From CAZCTC01 sp964501335 (GTDB lineage: Bacteria > Chloroflexota > Anaerolineae > B4-G1 > SLSP01), in contig CAZCTC010000018.1 of NCBI GenBank assembly GCA_964501335.1, positions 1 to 64,000 on the forward strand: DNA of 64,000 nt, read 5' to 3'. Both the position numbers and the translations under genes were made by a program. Of this stretch, positions 43,990-51,908 are shown piece by piece. Position 1 is the stretch's first letter, and every line of letters starts with the position of its first letter. Under the pieces are notes generated by a model that was not told the DNA's origin, did not search any database, and saw only the letters and a program-made list of their open reading frames with translations.

Positions 43990-45057
43990 TCAACCATGAG
44001 CTACGGCTTCCAAGATCGTCCTGCTCCCCGCGGAGGTCATGGCCAGGTTGGTGACCCGCGAGATCTCGAACCCTCCCGCGGAAAGCAGTTGACGATATTC
44101 CGCAAGTGTCCGTTCGCGCCCCGTGAGCAACACCAGCATCTCGATGTCCAGGAGACCCGCGACAATTTCCGCTGCGCTCTTGGGCTGCTCGGGAACCTCG
44201 GCCGTCTTTTCGGGAATGATGTACTCAACTACCAGCAACTTTCCCTGGTCTCCGATCGCGCTGCGACAGTTCTGGAGGATACGGATGCACGAGGCATCAT
44301 CCCAGTCGTGCAGAATCCACGACAGCAGATAGGCGTCACCTCCCGGGGGCACCGAATCGAAGAAGCTCCCCCCCACAAGCTCGCAACGATCGAGCACGCC
44401 TCGGGCCTGGAGGTAAGGCGCCGCCCGCTCCAGCAAGTTGGGCATGTCGAAGAGCACGCCTTCAAGTTGCGGATGGGTCTCGAGGATCGCGGCGAGGAAG
44501 TGGCCCTGTCCCCCTCCCACATCCACCAGCCTTCGCATCCACGAAAAATCGTACGCCTGGAGTGCGCTCGCCGCGATCTGGCTGGTCAATTGGATCATGA
44601 TCCGATCGAAGTGCTCGCCAAGCTCGGGCTTTGCATTCAGGTGGTCAAAGTAGCCGTGGCCGAACGCGCAATCGAGTGCGGCTTCGCCGGTCTTCACGGT
44701 GTGCCAGAGTTGAGCGCTCGCTGGCGCCTCAATCTCGTTCATGATAATCGCGTAATCCCAAAGGGAGTCGGGGTGATCGGAGCGTAGCAGCTCACCGAGA
44801 GATGTGAGCTCGAAGCGTCCGTCCTGAGTTTCGTGGAGAATGTCGTACAGCGCAAGCCCCCGCATGACCCGGTGCAGCGCTCCGGGATGAACATCCCGAA
44901 TGCGGGCGATTTCTTCGCTGGATCGGGGGCCATCACGCAGAAGATCAGGGAGGCGGATCCTGGCCGCGACGCCGATGAGATGCGTCACATACACGCCTCG
45001 AATGAGGTAGTTCAAGGTGGAGATGTTGCTGTCGTTCGCGTTCGGAATGGTGTTCAT
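43990..45057 (-). CDS. Class I O-methyltransferase (acetylserotonin/COMT-like)
   Basis: A 355-residue SAM-dependent methyltransferase of the plant-COMT-like family 2. An N-terminal dimerisation winged-helix domain spans residues 1-110 (VTHLIGVAARIRLPDLLRDG). The SAM motif I is RLVDVGGGQGHFLAAILE (about 175-192), followed by LEGVLFDMPNLLERA and the catalytic-region LLSWILHDWDDASCIRILQN with its His and Asp. It methylates a hydroxyl on a small molecule. Its ATG overlaps the alpha-oxoamine synthase stop by 4 nt. Codon choice (AAG, GAG, CTC common) differs from flanking genes (AAA, GAA, CTG). Confidence 0.88.
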   Translation of the reverse strand: MNTIPNANDSNISTLNYLIRGVYVTHLIGVAARIRLPDLLRDGPRSSEEIARIRDVHPGALHRVMRGLALYDILHETQDGRFELTSLGELLRSDHPDSLWDYAIIMNEIEAPASAQLWHTVKTGEAALDCAFGHGYFDHLNAKPELGEHFDRIMIQLTSQIAASALQAYDFSWMRRLVDVGGGQGHFLAAILETHPQLEGVLFDMPNLLERAAPYLQARGVLDRCELVGGSFFDSVPPGGDAYLLSWILHDWDDASCIRILQNCRSAIGDQGKLLVVEYIIPEKTAEVPEQPKSAAEIVAGLLDIEMLVLLTGRERTLAEYRQLLSAGGFEISRVTNLAMTSAGSRTILEAVAHG

Positions 45058-46433
45058 GGATGGGCCTCATCAGCGAGTGCGATATCGAACGCCGGGTCGT
45101 GCACACGCTGGCCCGGTTTGGGCAGCCCGACGCAGTGCCGGATCAGCGAGTCGCACAGGCCGTCAACGGCTTCCAACGGCAAAGAAGCGTTGAATGTCAC
45201 CCGTAGCGCGGCGTGTCCTCGGGGCACGATCGGGAAGCAGCAGGCGCAGATGTAGTAACCATCCGCGCGCACCTTGTGCACGAGCTCAATGGCCCTTTGC
45301 GTATCACCCACGTGGATGTTTTTTATGGGCAGGACATTGTAGTTGCATACAGGGATGTCCGGGTGTTCTTGCATGCGCTCGTTGAATCGCCTGATCATCT
45401 GCTTGAAGTGCTCCTGCTTCTCGGTGACAAACGGCTCGTCAACGATGGAAAAGAACGCGATGTTGGCGGCGAGGATCGGCGGCGACACCGGGGCCGTGAC
45501 GTGCCCCACCAGTCCGGCGGTCCTCACGAGTTCGTGATCCTCCTTCCGTCCGAACAGCAGGCCGCCGCCGCCAGCGCCGACAGCCTTACACAGCGACATC
45601 GCGACGACCACGCGCTCGGTCAAAGAGAACTGCTCAAGGAACGCGCCCCTACCGCCCTTCCCGGTCCATCCCGTGCCGTGGGCGTCGTCCACATATAGCC
45701 GGACGTGAGGAGACGCGTCCAGCACCGCCTGTGCGAACTCGGACGACAGCAGGGTGCCGTCCATCGAGTGCACGCCGTCAGCGCAGAACCAAATGTTGCG
45801 CACTCCGGCGGCGTCGGCGCACCGCACGGCTTCGACCGTGGCCTCGACGTCGTTGTGCGGAACATAGACTCTGGAAGCGTTGCTCGTTTTGACGGCCGTT
45901 TGGATGGATGCATGCGCTTGCCTGTCGAGGACGATCAGGGAGTCGGGACCGACCAGGGTCGTCGCCCACGTCAGAGTGGCGGTGTGCACCTTGGGGAACA
46001 TCAAGAAGTGACCGCCGAACTTGTCCGACGCCAGGCGCTCGAACTCGCGCAACAGAGGGTGCTCGATCCATACTCTCGTGCCGTTCGTGTATTGGCCGTA
46101 GCGTTCGAGCGCACGCTTCTGCGCCTCGATCATCATGGGCCACTTCTCGGTGCCGAGGTACGAACACAGGCCAAAGTCTGCCAGCGACACGCCGTGGTCA
46201 ACATCCAATATGTAACCGTTGCCGAGCGGTTCCCCGCAGAATTCGTTGACCCTGGCCCACACAGCATAGATGCGCGAGTCTACAGGCGGCTGCCTCGCGT
46301 CTTCGTCGTCGCAGCTCTTGATAATCTTGTCGAGCCTGGAGCGCGCCGCGGCGCGGTCAGGATCGATGCGTTGATCCTCCTCAGTTACCTTATCGGGAGA
46401 GATCGCATGCATCGTTGCGGCACTGGTAGTCAT
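45054..46433 (-). CDS. Alpha-oxoamine synthase (PLP-dependent)
   Basis: A 459-residue fold-type I PLP enzyme of the AOS group (KBL, ALAS, AONS, SPT, CqsA). LYVDDAHGTGWTGKGGRGAF carries the Asp-x-His pair that binds PLP and substrate; VVAMSLCKAVGAGGGGLLFG holds the Schiff-base lysine. GQYTNGTRVWIEHPLLREFE matches the GTRxxxG-type region, here with W-I-E. Such enzymes join an acyl-CoA to an amino acid with loss of CO2. The start at 46433 is set by AAGGAGG 9 nt upstream. With an SDR upstream and an O-methyltransferase downstream, the likely product is a methylated amino-ketone or amino-alcohol. Confidence 0.85.
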   Translation of the reverse strand: MTTSAATMHAISPDKVTEEDQRIDPDRAAARSRLDKIIKSCDDEDARQPPVDSRIYAVWARVNEFCGEPLGNGYILDVDHGVSLADFGLCSYLGTEKWPMMIEAQKRALERYGQYTNGTRVWIEHPLLREFERLASDKFGGHFLMFPKVHTATLTWATTLVGPDSLIVLDRQAHASIQTAVKTSNASRVYVPHNDVEATVEAVRCADAAGVRNIWFCADGVHSMDGTLLSSEFAQAVLDASPHVRLYVDDAHGTGWTGKGGRGAFLEQFSLTERVVVAMSLCKAVGAGGGGLLFGRKEDHELVRTAGLVGHVTAPVSPPILAANIAFFSIVDEPFVTEKQEHFKQMIRRFNERMQEHPDIPVCNYNVLPIKNIHVGDTQRAIELVHKVRADGYYICACCFPIVPRGHAALRVTFNASLPLEAVDGLCDSLIRHCVGLPKPGQRVHDPAFDIALADEAHP

Positions 46434-46522
46434 ATGAATCCGCCTCCTTATATGATAGGTTCTTGAAAGCGACACCAGCTCGTCGTCCTTCGTGCTAAAT
46501 TACAGACGAATGACCCTCTGTT

Positions 46523-47332
46523 TCATTCAGTCTGGCCGGCGCTTCTCGCGGCGTTCTCCCACGCCATGTTGAGCGCATCAAAGCTCTCGGGGACAACCTG
46601 CCCGCCATCGACCACGATCGCTTGCCCGGTGATGTACCCGGCCTCCTTGGAGGCAAGGAACAGGGCGGTGAAACCGATGTCCTCGACCTGCCCGAGGCGC
46701 TTCAGCGGAATGGAGGCGGCCATACTTTGGAGACTGTGCTCCCCCATGGTAGCGATCCCTTCGGTCAGGATGGTCCCTGGGAGGATGGCGTTGACGGTAA
46801 TGCCGTAGGGGGCGAGTTCCAAACACGCCGCGCGCATGAAGCCCAGCTGGCCGGCCTTAGTCGCGGCGTAGTGGGTCCAACCTGGGAAACCCGTGATGGG
46901 CCCTGTGATGGAGGATGTGATGATGATGCGGCCCTGGCCCGATTTCTTCAAGTAGGGGAGGCAGGCCTTCACGGTCAGGAAGGTGCCTTTCAAGTTGGTG
47001 TCGACGACATGGCTGAAGTCCGATTCCGTGAGGTCGTCGAGCTGCATGGCCGGATAGATGCCAGCGTTCGCGCACAGGACGTCAATGCCGCCATAGCGCT
47101 CGGCCGCCGTAACCGCCATCCGTTCCAGGCTGCTGAAATCGGTGACGTCCACTGCGACGCCGAATGCTCCGTGACCGATCTCCCCGGCGCTGGCCTCTGC
47201 TTCCGCGAGGTTCCGGGAAGAGAGCAACACCTGGGCGCCTCCCACCTGAGCGAACACACGCGCGATGCCCTTGCCGATGCCTTTGCTGCCACCGGTGACG
47301 ATGACAGACTTTCCCTGGAGCGAAGTGAACAT
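46523..47332 (-). CDS. Short-chain dehydrogenase/reductase (FabG-like)
   Basis: A 269-residue classical SDR. The cofactor motif is TGGSKGIGKGIA (about residues 14-25), with NAG at about 92, the catalytic Ser in IITSSITG, and YAATKAG (Tyr and Lys about 160-164). The C-terminal GYITGQAIVVDGGQVV is the usual end. It uses NAD(P)H to reduce a ketone or oxidise an alcohol. It is the first gene of a three-gene minus-strand cluster with the alpha-oxoamine synthase and methyltransferase, and probably acts on their amino-ketone. Confidence 0.9.
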   Translation of the reverse strand: MFTSLQGKSVIVTGGSKGIGKGIARVFAQVGGAQVLLSSRNLAEAEASAGEIGHGAFGVAVDVTDFSSLERMAVTAAERYGGIDVLCANAGIYPAMQLDDLTESDFSHVVDTNLKGTFLTVKACLPYLKKSGQGRIIITSSITGPITGFPGWTHYAATKAGQLGFMRAACLELAPYGITVNAILPGTILTEGIATMGEHSLQSMAASIPLKRLGQVEDIGFTALFLASKEAGYITGQAIVVDGGQVVPESFDALNMAWENAARSAGQTE

Positions 47333-47401
47333 AATAGAGCCTCCTGGTATTCTTGTAGTCCTTGTCTAAGCTTTCAAATTATGACGAATCAGTGGGGTAT
47401 C

Positions 47402-47628
47402 TTACCAGACCTTTGCCCAATAACAACCCGTAAGCAGATACAGAATATCAACATTAACCAGAGACTCATCCTTAAACAGAACATCAGATTCTATCTCGAG
47501 AAAATCATCTGGATTCAAACCCAAATCCGAAAGAGCAGTTCGATATCCCTCCAAAGGTAAAAGCCCTTCTGATATAGGCTTTCCAGCATTTCCACCTTGG
47601 ACTTCAACTCCTGAGAAAGTTCCACCAT
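47402..47628 (-). pseudogene. Frameshifted small SHOCT-like gene
   Basis: From ATG 47628 (AGGGGG box 4 nt upstream) the reading MVELSQELKSKVEMLESLYQ runs into a stop. In the -1 frame it continues GLLPLEGYRTALSDLGLNPD and ends with YLLTGCYWAKVW at 47402. One missing G in the aaggg run would give a 75-residue protein that begins like a SHOCT domain (helix - KGLL-x-EGY - helix). It lies in the 329-nt gap between the SDR and the membrane-protein gene, and nothing else is seen there. Confidence 0.55.
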
Positions 47629-47661
47629 AACTCCCCCTATTAACTCAAACCACGCTTCAAC

Positions 47662-48222
47662 TTACCATCGAACAATTGCTCCCCACGCCTGAGCAAAAAA
47701 CCACTCCAATCCTAAAACTGCCAGATTCATCGCCACAGCCCAAAAATTTCCATAATTTTTACGATCAATCAGAGACCTTATACTCGCGGCAAGAGCGAGA
47801 ACCATCCCCCCAAGAGTAAAAGGCCAGGAACACGGCAAAAACAGGATCAAAGGAGTAAAAATAAATCCCGGGAGGATGGTTATCAAAGGATAAGCCATAG
47901 CCCAAAGCCCCGCGTCACTAAACTCACGAATATCGACCCATAGAGCCCTTATCACCGAAACGCTGCTGATCGCCAGAATGCAGGCATATGGAATGACAAA
48001 AGTCAGGAAAAAGGAGGGCTTTTCCGGTGTATCACAATTCAATCCATCTCCACAACAGGCTTCCAAAGGAGAACAAGTATAGATGGCCATAAAATAACCC
48101 AGCTTATTGATAGCTAAATAGAACCCGCCTACCCCTGACACAACCGTTAAAATAGCCACATAGATTTCCCTTCTGGTTACGGACCAAAAAGAACGATCTA
48201 TGATCGTTTGTAATGGTTCCAT
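47662..48222 (-). CDS. Hypothetical membrane protein with Cys-rich loop
   Basis: A 186-residue protein with about five helices. A Cys-rich loop between helices 1 and 2 (CSPLEACCGDGLNCDTPEKP) has four cysteines that could form disulfides outside the membrane. No family recognised. AGCAATC-like context gives only a weak ribosome site (GGAGCAAT). It lies 11 nt downstream of the HEAT-repeat gene and is probably co-transcribed with it. Confidence 0.65.
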   Translation of the reverse strand: MEPLQTIIDRSFWSVTRREIYVAILTVVSGVGGFYLAINKLGYFMAIYTCSPLEACCGDGLNCDTPEKPSFFLTFVIPYACILAISSVSVIRALWVDIREFSDAGLWAMAYPLITILPGFIFTPLILFLPCSWPFTLGGMVLALAASIRSLIDRKNYGNFWAVAMNLAVLGLEWFFAQAWGAIVRW

Positions 48223-48233
48223 GATTGCTCCAA

Positions 48234-48761
48234 TTAACTCTCTGCCAATCTCTTCCAGATCTCCTCAATCGCCTGGGCCGCCCCCCAACTTACCGGGCGC
48301 CCTTCATAATCCTCTCCCTGATCGTGCTCCACGGCCCATTCCAAAGCCGGGATAACACGTTCATCCCCGATCTTTTCCAGAGCAAATGCCGCCATCAACC
48401 GGGCCTCCGGCACGCTATCATTCAACAAAACTTCAGTCAAAGGCAACACAGCCTTCTCTCCACCGCAAACCGACAATAACCCGCAAAACCCCCATCGCAC
48501 CTCATCGTATTCGGGATTGTTCAAAATGGGGATCAAAAACTCTCCAGCCTCGGCCCGGTCGATATCGTCCAACAAATTCGCCGCATCATAAACAATATCA
48601 GCATCCCGTTCATTCCTGATCACTTCTTTCAATACAGGAATTAACTGCTGATGATCCATTGCCAGCAGAGCCGGTTTGGCCTGATCTCGTTCTTCAGGGG
48701 TGACACATTCACCATGCAACTTCGCTAAAAGCTGGACGACCTGTTGATAAAGTCCGGTCAT
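48234..48761 (-). CDS. HEAT-repeat (PBS-lyase-like) protein
   Basis: A 175-residue protein built of helical repeats: ADIVYDAANLLDDIDRAEAG, EVRWGFCGLLSVCGGEKAVL, EARLMAAFALEKIGDERVIP and a last repeat with GAAQAIEEIWKRLAE. The pattern A-x-x-L-G-x-I-G-D-x-x-A/V is that of PBS-lyase HEAT repeats, which mediate protein contacts. No partner can be named. Confidence 0.75.
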   Translation of the reverse strand: MTGLYQQVVQLLAKLHGECVTPEERDQAKPALLAMDHQQLIPVLKEVIRNERDADIVYDAANLLDDIDRAEAGEFLIPILNNPEYDEVRWGFCGLLSVCGGEKAVLPLTEVLLNDSVPEARLMAAFALEKIGDERVIPALEWAVEHDQGEDYEGRPVSWGAAQAIEEIWKRLAES

Positions 48762-48815
48762 GTCTTCTATTTTTTAACCCCGCCTTGATCCTGAATTCCG
48801 ATCAACTCTACGCGG

Positions 48816-49193
48816 CTAATATCCTTGCTCCTCGCTAAACCACCCCAACTCCCCTATCGCCTGGACCAGCGCCGGGCGCATAATCCACAGCCACTCTCGG
48901 CCCGGCTTCTCAAAGATCACCAGGATCTCCACTTTGAACGGCGGCCACAGATTGAAATACTCACAGAACCGACCGCCCAACTGACCATACCTCAAATTGA
49001 CGGCATTGAAGTTCGCAAAACCGACCGCAAACGCCAACTGTGTGGCGGTCGTCACGTAATGGGGCGTATGGTAATGCACTTCCAAGAGTCGAAGATCCGT
49101 CCTTGCCATCCGCCCCCGCAGCAACGTCAAAGCCGTCTGATATTCTTCCGCCGTCAACGCTTCGATGGCTTGCATCACTTCATGGGGGTTCAT
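48816..49193 (-). CDS. Hypothetical protein resembling the head domain of McrA-like nucleases
   Basis: A 125-residue protein. LLEVHYHTPHYVTTATQLAF, VNLRYGQLGGRFCEYF and EWLWIMRPALVQAIGELGW follow one another in the order seen in N-terminal domains of some HNH/McrA-type endonucleases, which I recall only by pattern. No HNH nuclease domain is attached here. It may be a solo DNA-binding head or a truncated nuclease. Confidence 0.45.
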   Translation of the reverse strand: MNPHEVMQAIEALTAEEYQTALTLLRGRMARTDLRLLEVHYHTPHYVTTATQLAFAVGFANFNAVNLRYGQLGGRFCEYFNLWPPFKVEILVIFEKPGREWLWIMRPALVQAIGELGWFSEEQGY

Positions 49194-49204
49194 AGGAACA
49201 AGCC

Positions 49205-50773
49205 TTACGACTCACACCCAATCCCATCATGATCCCGATCGAACTTATGCGGGTCCGGCGGCAAAACCCGGAAATTCTTATACGGGACCTGACCGCAGTC
49301 CAGATCCGGCGGTGCCGGCGGGATACACACATCGGGATAGGCCGGATCGCACTGCGCCCCCCGCCGATCCCGGCCCTTGCCCACCTTCAACACCACGCTT
49401 TTGGTCTGATTGGCGCCCAACTTAACCGTCTGCGCCAGATCGTCGTAAGCCCAGCGGTTGTCCTGAATATTGGCCAGAGCCCGCGCTTCCACCATATGCG
49501 CCACGCCGGGCTCTACCGTCACCCACGCCGCATTGACCTGCCCGGCAATCAGCACGCCATCGACGTAAATGTCCCCGACCATCGCCGGATCGCTCAACGC
49601 CACCTCCAGGATGGCTTTGCGGTCAAAAGTCGGGTTTACCTTTGCCGGCTTTCCCGCCACCACATTGACCGGCAAATCGCGGGCCGCCGGCGACCAGATC
49701 CCCGCATCGTTGCCGCTCAACGCCACATTGAGCGTATGGGCGCCCACTGCCAGATTGAAACTCTGCTTCTGCCCGGCTTCCACGGTACCCAGCCCCTGGC
49801 CATCCGCCGTCACAGTGCAGCGCACATCCTGGCCCGGCTCGATGGCCTTGATCCCGCAGCTCACTTCCGCAAAGCCCATCAAGAAAACTTTGGCCGGCTT
49901 CAACGTTACCACCCGGCTTTGATTGGCCGCGACCGTCCCTTTGCCCGTCGCATCGGCATACATGTAAACGCCATTGGCCGCCGGATCTGTAAAATTCTTC
50001 CCTTCGACGGTATGATTCCCCGCCGCCACAAAGGTCACAGCCTCCGAAACCTGGCCGGCGATCAAAACGCCGTCCACATAAAAATCGCCCACCAACCCGA
50101 CCACATGAGTGTTGATCGTCAATTGTCCCTTGCGATTGTAGGTGGCTTTCAGATTCGCCGTCTTGCCGCCGACGATGGTCACCGGGTGATCGCTGGTTGC
50201 CGGCGCCCACAAATCCGCATTCGCGCCCAGCAGATCGACATGGAGCGTACGCGGGCCGTTAGTCAACGCCCATTGCCCGCTCTCCCCCGGATTGAGGGCG
50301 CCCAACGCTGCCCCCCCGGCGCTCACCTGACACTGCACCGCCTGCCCGGTCGCCGCGCCCTTGATATCGCAGGTAAACTTCACATAGCCTTTGAGGTAAT
50401 TCCGGGTCGCCTTCAACGTCAACGCCTGGACTTTTCCCACACCCACCTGGACATTGGCTTTCGCCACGTCGCCGTAGTTGAAGACATCGCCAAAGCCCTC
50501 TGCCGCCTCAGTGATGTTCTTCACCTCGATCAGATGCGGCGTTCCCGGCACCAGACTCAACCGTGTCGAGCCCACCTGCGACGCGATCAACGTCCCATCA
50601 ACATACACATCGCCCAGCAATCCAGCCGGCGCCAGCGTCAAATCGACGCACCCAGCCGCGCCGGCCTCCTGAGAACAGAGCTGAGCCTGAACAGAAATAG
50701 CTCCCTGAACTGGAACGGGAAAAAGAGAAACGATGAGGATCAAAAAAGTGGCCATACGTAGTAAGGATTTCAT
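49205..50773 (-). CDS. Secreted triple-repeat (DUF4397-like) protein with Excalibur domain
   Basis: A 522-residue secreted protein with a signal peptide (LLRMATFLILIVSLFPVPVQG). Three beta-rich repeats of about 155 residues (about 32-190, 190-345 and 345-470) share DVYVDGTLIASQV / FYVDGVLIAGQV / IYVDGVLIAGQV, as in DUF4397. The C-terminus is an Excalibur calcium-binding domain (FDRDHDGIGCES with its Asp-x-Asp-x-Asp-Gly motif and Cys pair). The repeats have likely arisen by duplication. It is probably surface-attached; the ligand is unknown. Confidence 0.8.
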   Translation of the reverse strand: MKSLLRMATFLILIVSLFPVPVQGAISVQAQLCSQEAGAAGCVDLTLAPAGLLGDVYVDGTLIASQVGSTRLSLVPGTPHLIEVKNITEAAEGFGDVFNYGDVAKANVQVGVGKVQALTLKATRNYLKGYVKFTCDIKGAATGQAVQCQVSAGGAALGALNPGESGQWALTNGPRTLHVDLLGANADLWAPATSDHPVTIVGGKTANLKATYNRKGQLTINTHVVGLVGDFYVDGVLIAGQVSEAVTFVAAGNHTVEGKNFTDPAANGVYMYADATGKGTVAANQSRVVTLKPAKVFLMGFAEVSCGIKAIEPGQDVRCTVTADGQGLGTVEAGQKQSFNLAVGAHTLNVALSGNDAGIWSPAARDLPVNVVAGKPAKVNPTFDRKAILEVALSDPAMVGDIYVDGVLIAGQVNAAWVTVEPGVAHMVEARALANIQDNRWAYDDLAQTVKLGANQTKSVVLKVGKGRDRRGAQCDPAYPDVCIPPAPPDLDCGQVPYKNFRVLPPDPHKFDRDHDGIGCES

Positions 50774-50937
50774 GGTTGCTCCTTCGGGGAAAAATCAATG
50801 AACTCAACCCTGATACAAAAGTAGCTTAGCACAACCCGGAAAAACTGCAATAACTCCATCACATGCTTCATTCCGCTGATACCCTCTTCTGAACCATCCT
50901 GGATTAAACCGCAAAAACCATCAAAGCTCCCGAAACG

Positions 50938-51546
50938 GTGATCCGCTCAGAAAGTATCCCTACCCTGGAAGAGATCGGTCTGGCCTTGAATGTTCCCGCC
51001 GGAAATCCGTTGCTGGACCTGCGGGACCGGGCCATCATTCTGATGATGTTGGATACCGGCGTTCGCGTCGGTGAACTCACCCACCTCACGGTCCAAAATT
51101 GGACCTGCAGGGCGGCCGAGCAGCGCTCCGAGATGCTCGTCTATGCCAGCAAAACCCGGAAAACCCGCACGGCCTGCTGTGCGGAACTGTCCACCCTGGC
51201 AATGGCAGCTTATCTGAAAGCACGCGGCAAGGTCAGTCCGCAAGACAGTCTGTTTGTAGGCAACCACAATCGTCCCTTGACCACTTCAGGAATCGACCAC
51301 ATGTTACGCCGGCGCGCCGCTCAGGCCGGCCTCCCCTCCAACAAACTTCACCCGCATATCTGGCGGAAAGCCTTCGCTACCTACGCCGCCGAAAACGGGA
51401 TGGACCCCACCGTCTTGCTTACCTTGGGCGGTTGGTCCAGTATGGAGATGTTGAAAACCTACATCCAGAACAATCCCCGGCGAATTGCAGATATGCACAC
51501 CCGCACTTCACCGGTAGACAATGGGCTCAAAAAGAAGAAAAATTGA
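50938..51546 (+). CDS. Tyrosine recombinase, catalytic domain only
   Basis: A 202-residue catalytic domain with Arg in LDTGVRVGELTHL, the beta-2/3 Lys in VYASKTRKTRT, HPHIWRKAFATYAA (His-x-x-Arg) and the nucleophile Tyr in MEMLKTYIQNN. The GH position reads GGW, so Trp replaces the usual His. The N-terminal SAM-like domain is missing: the ORF opens at IRSESIPTLEEI with a GTG start, and no clear ribosome site is seen. It stands 170 nt before a cut tRNA-Gln and may be the integrase of the element, or a degraded copy. Confidence 0.75.
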   Translation: MIRSESIPTLEEIGLALNVPAGNPLLDLRDRAIILMMLDTGVRVGELTHLTVQNWTCRAAEQRSEMLVYASKTRKTRTACCAELSTLAMAAYLKARGKVSPQDSLFVGNHNRPLTTSGIDHMLRRRAAQAGLPSNKLHPHIWRKAFATYAAENGMDPTVLLTLGGWSSMEMLKTYIQNNPRRIADMHTRTSPVDNGLKKKKN

Positions 51547-51630
51547 CGACAACACAGCCACTCTAAATAAAGGCCATTGAACACCCCAGCCGGACCGGCA
51601 AAGGAACCGGTCCGGCTCACAGAAAACCAT

Positions 51631-51658
51631 TTGCAGAATAAAAGGCCCGTGGTATAAT
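51631..51658 (+). promoter_or_regulatory. Promoter of the tRNA fragment / four-HTH leader
   Basis: TTGCAG (51631-51636), 16-bp spacer, TATAAT (51653-51658). It lies 58 nt before the tRNA 5' end, a normal place for the original tRNA promoter. Confidence 0.6.
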
Positions 51659-51716
51659 CTCAGGCGTAAAGCCTGCTAATCTGAAATGCATGCAAGCTTG
51701 TTCGAATTTTCAACTT

Positions 51717-51759
51717 TGGGGCGTGGCCAAGTGGTAAGGCGACAGACTTTGGATCTGTC
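51717..51759 (+). pseudogene. 5' fragment of tRNA-Gln(TTG)
   Basis: TGGGGCG acceptor strand, TG, D arm GCCAAGTGGTAAGGC, then anticodon arm ACAGA-CTTTGGA-TCTGT with anticodon TTG. The sequence then departs from any tRNA: no T arm and no acceptor 3' strand (expected cgcccca) is found within the next 300 nt. The gene is therefore cut after the anticodon arm, or perhaps within the T stem (a CAAGG at 51767-51771 could be its relic). Confidence 0.75.
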
Positions 51760-51816
51760 TCCCATTCAAGGCCTTATAAAAGGTAAAAGAAATTAAGTCG
51801 TTAGGGAGTAAGTCCA

Positions 51817-51905
51817 GCTTTGTTGTTGTGTTTCTGACCCCTTAAATTGTCCTCCAACAACAAAGCCTGAATACAGTTTGGGTTTTGTTGTTTTTGAAGG
51901 AGGAC
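51817..51905 (+). promoter_or_regulatory. Two-state RNA hairpin switch over the four-HTH ribosome site
   Basis: State 1: gctttgttgttg (51817-51828) pairs with caacaacaaagc (51855-51866), a 12-bp stem. State 2: gtcctcc (51849-51855) pairs with ggaggac (51899-51905, the ribosome site) and aacaacaaa (51856-51864) pairs with tttgttgtt (51884-51892), a 16-bp structure with a 6-nt bulge. Both use 51855-51864, so they exclude each other; state 2 hides the Shine-Dalgarno. Confidence 0.6.
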
Positions 51906-51908
51906 GAC

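Noticed and set aside
49229..50761. 510-codon plus-strand ORF opposite the Excalibur protein
   Set aside because: Composition is Arg/His-rich junk typical of a mirrored GC-rich gene; the minus-strand protein has a signal peptide, repeats and an Excalibur domain.
50938..51546. Calling this the functional integrase of the element
   Set aside because: The N-terminal arm/core-binding domain is absent, Trp replaces the usual His, and the gene lies outside the cut tRNA, so only the domain is claimed.
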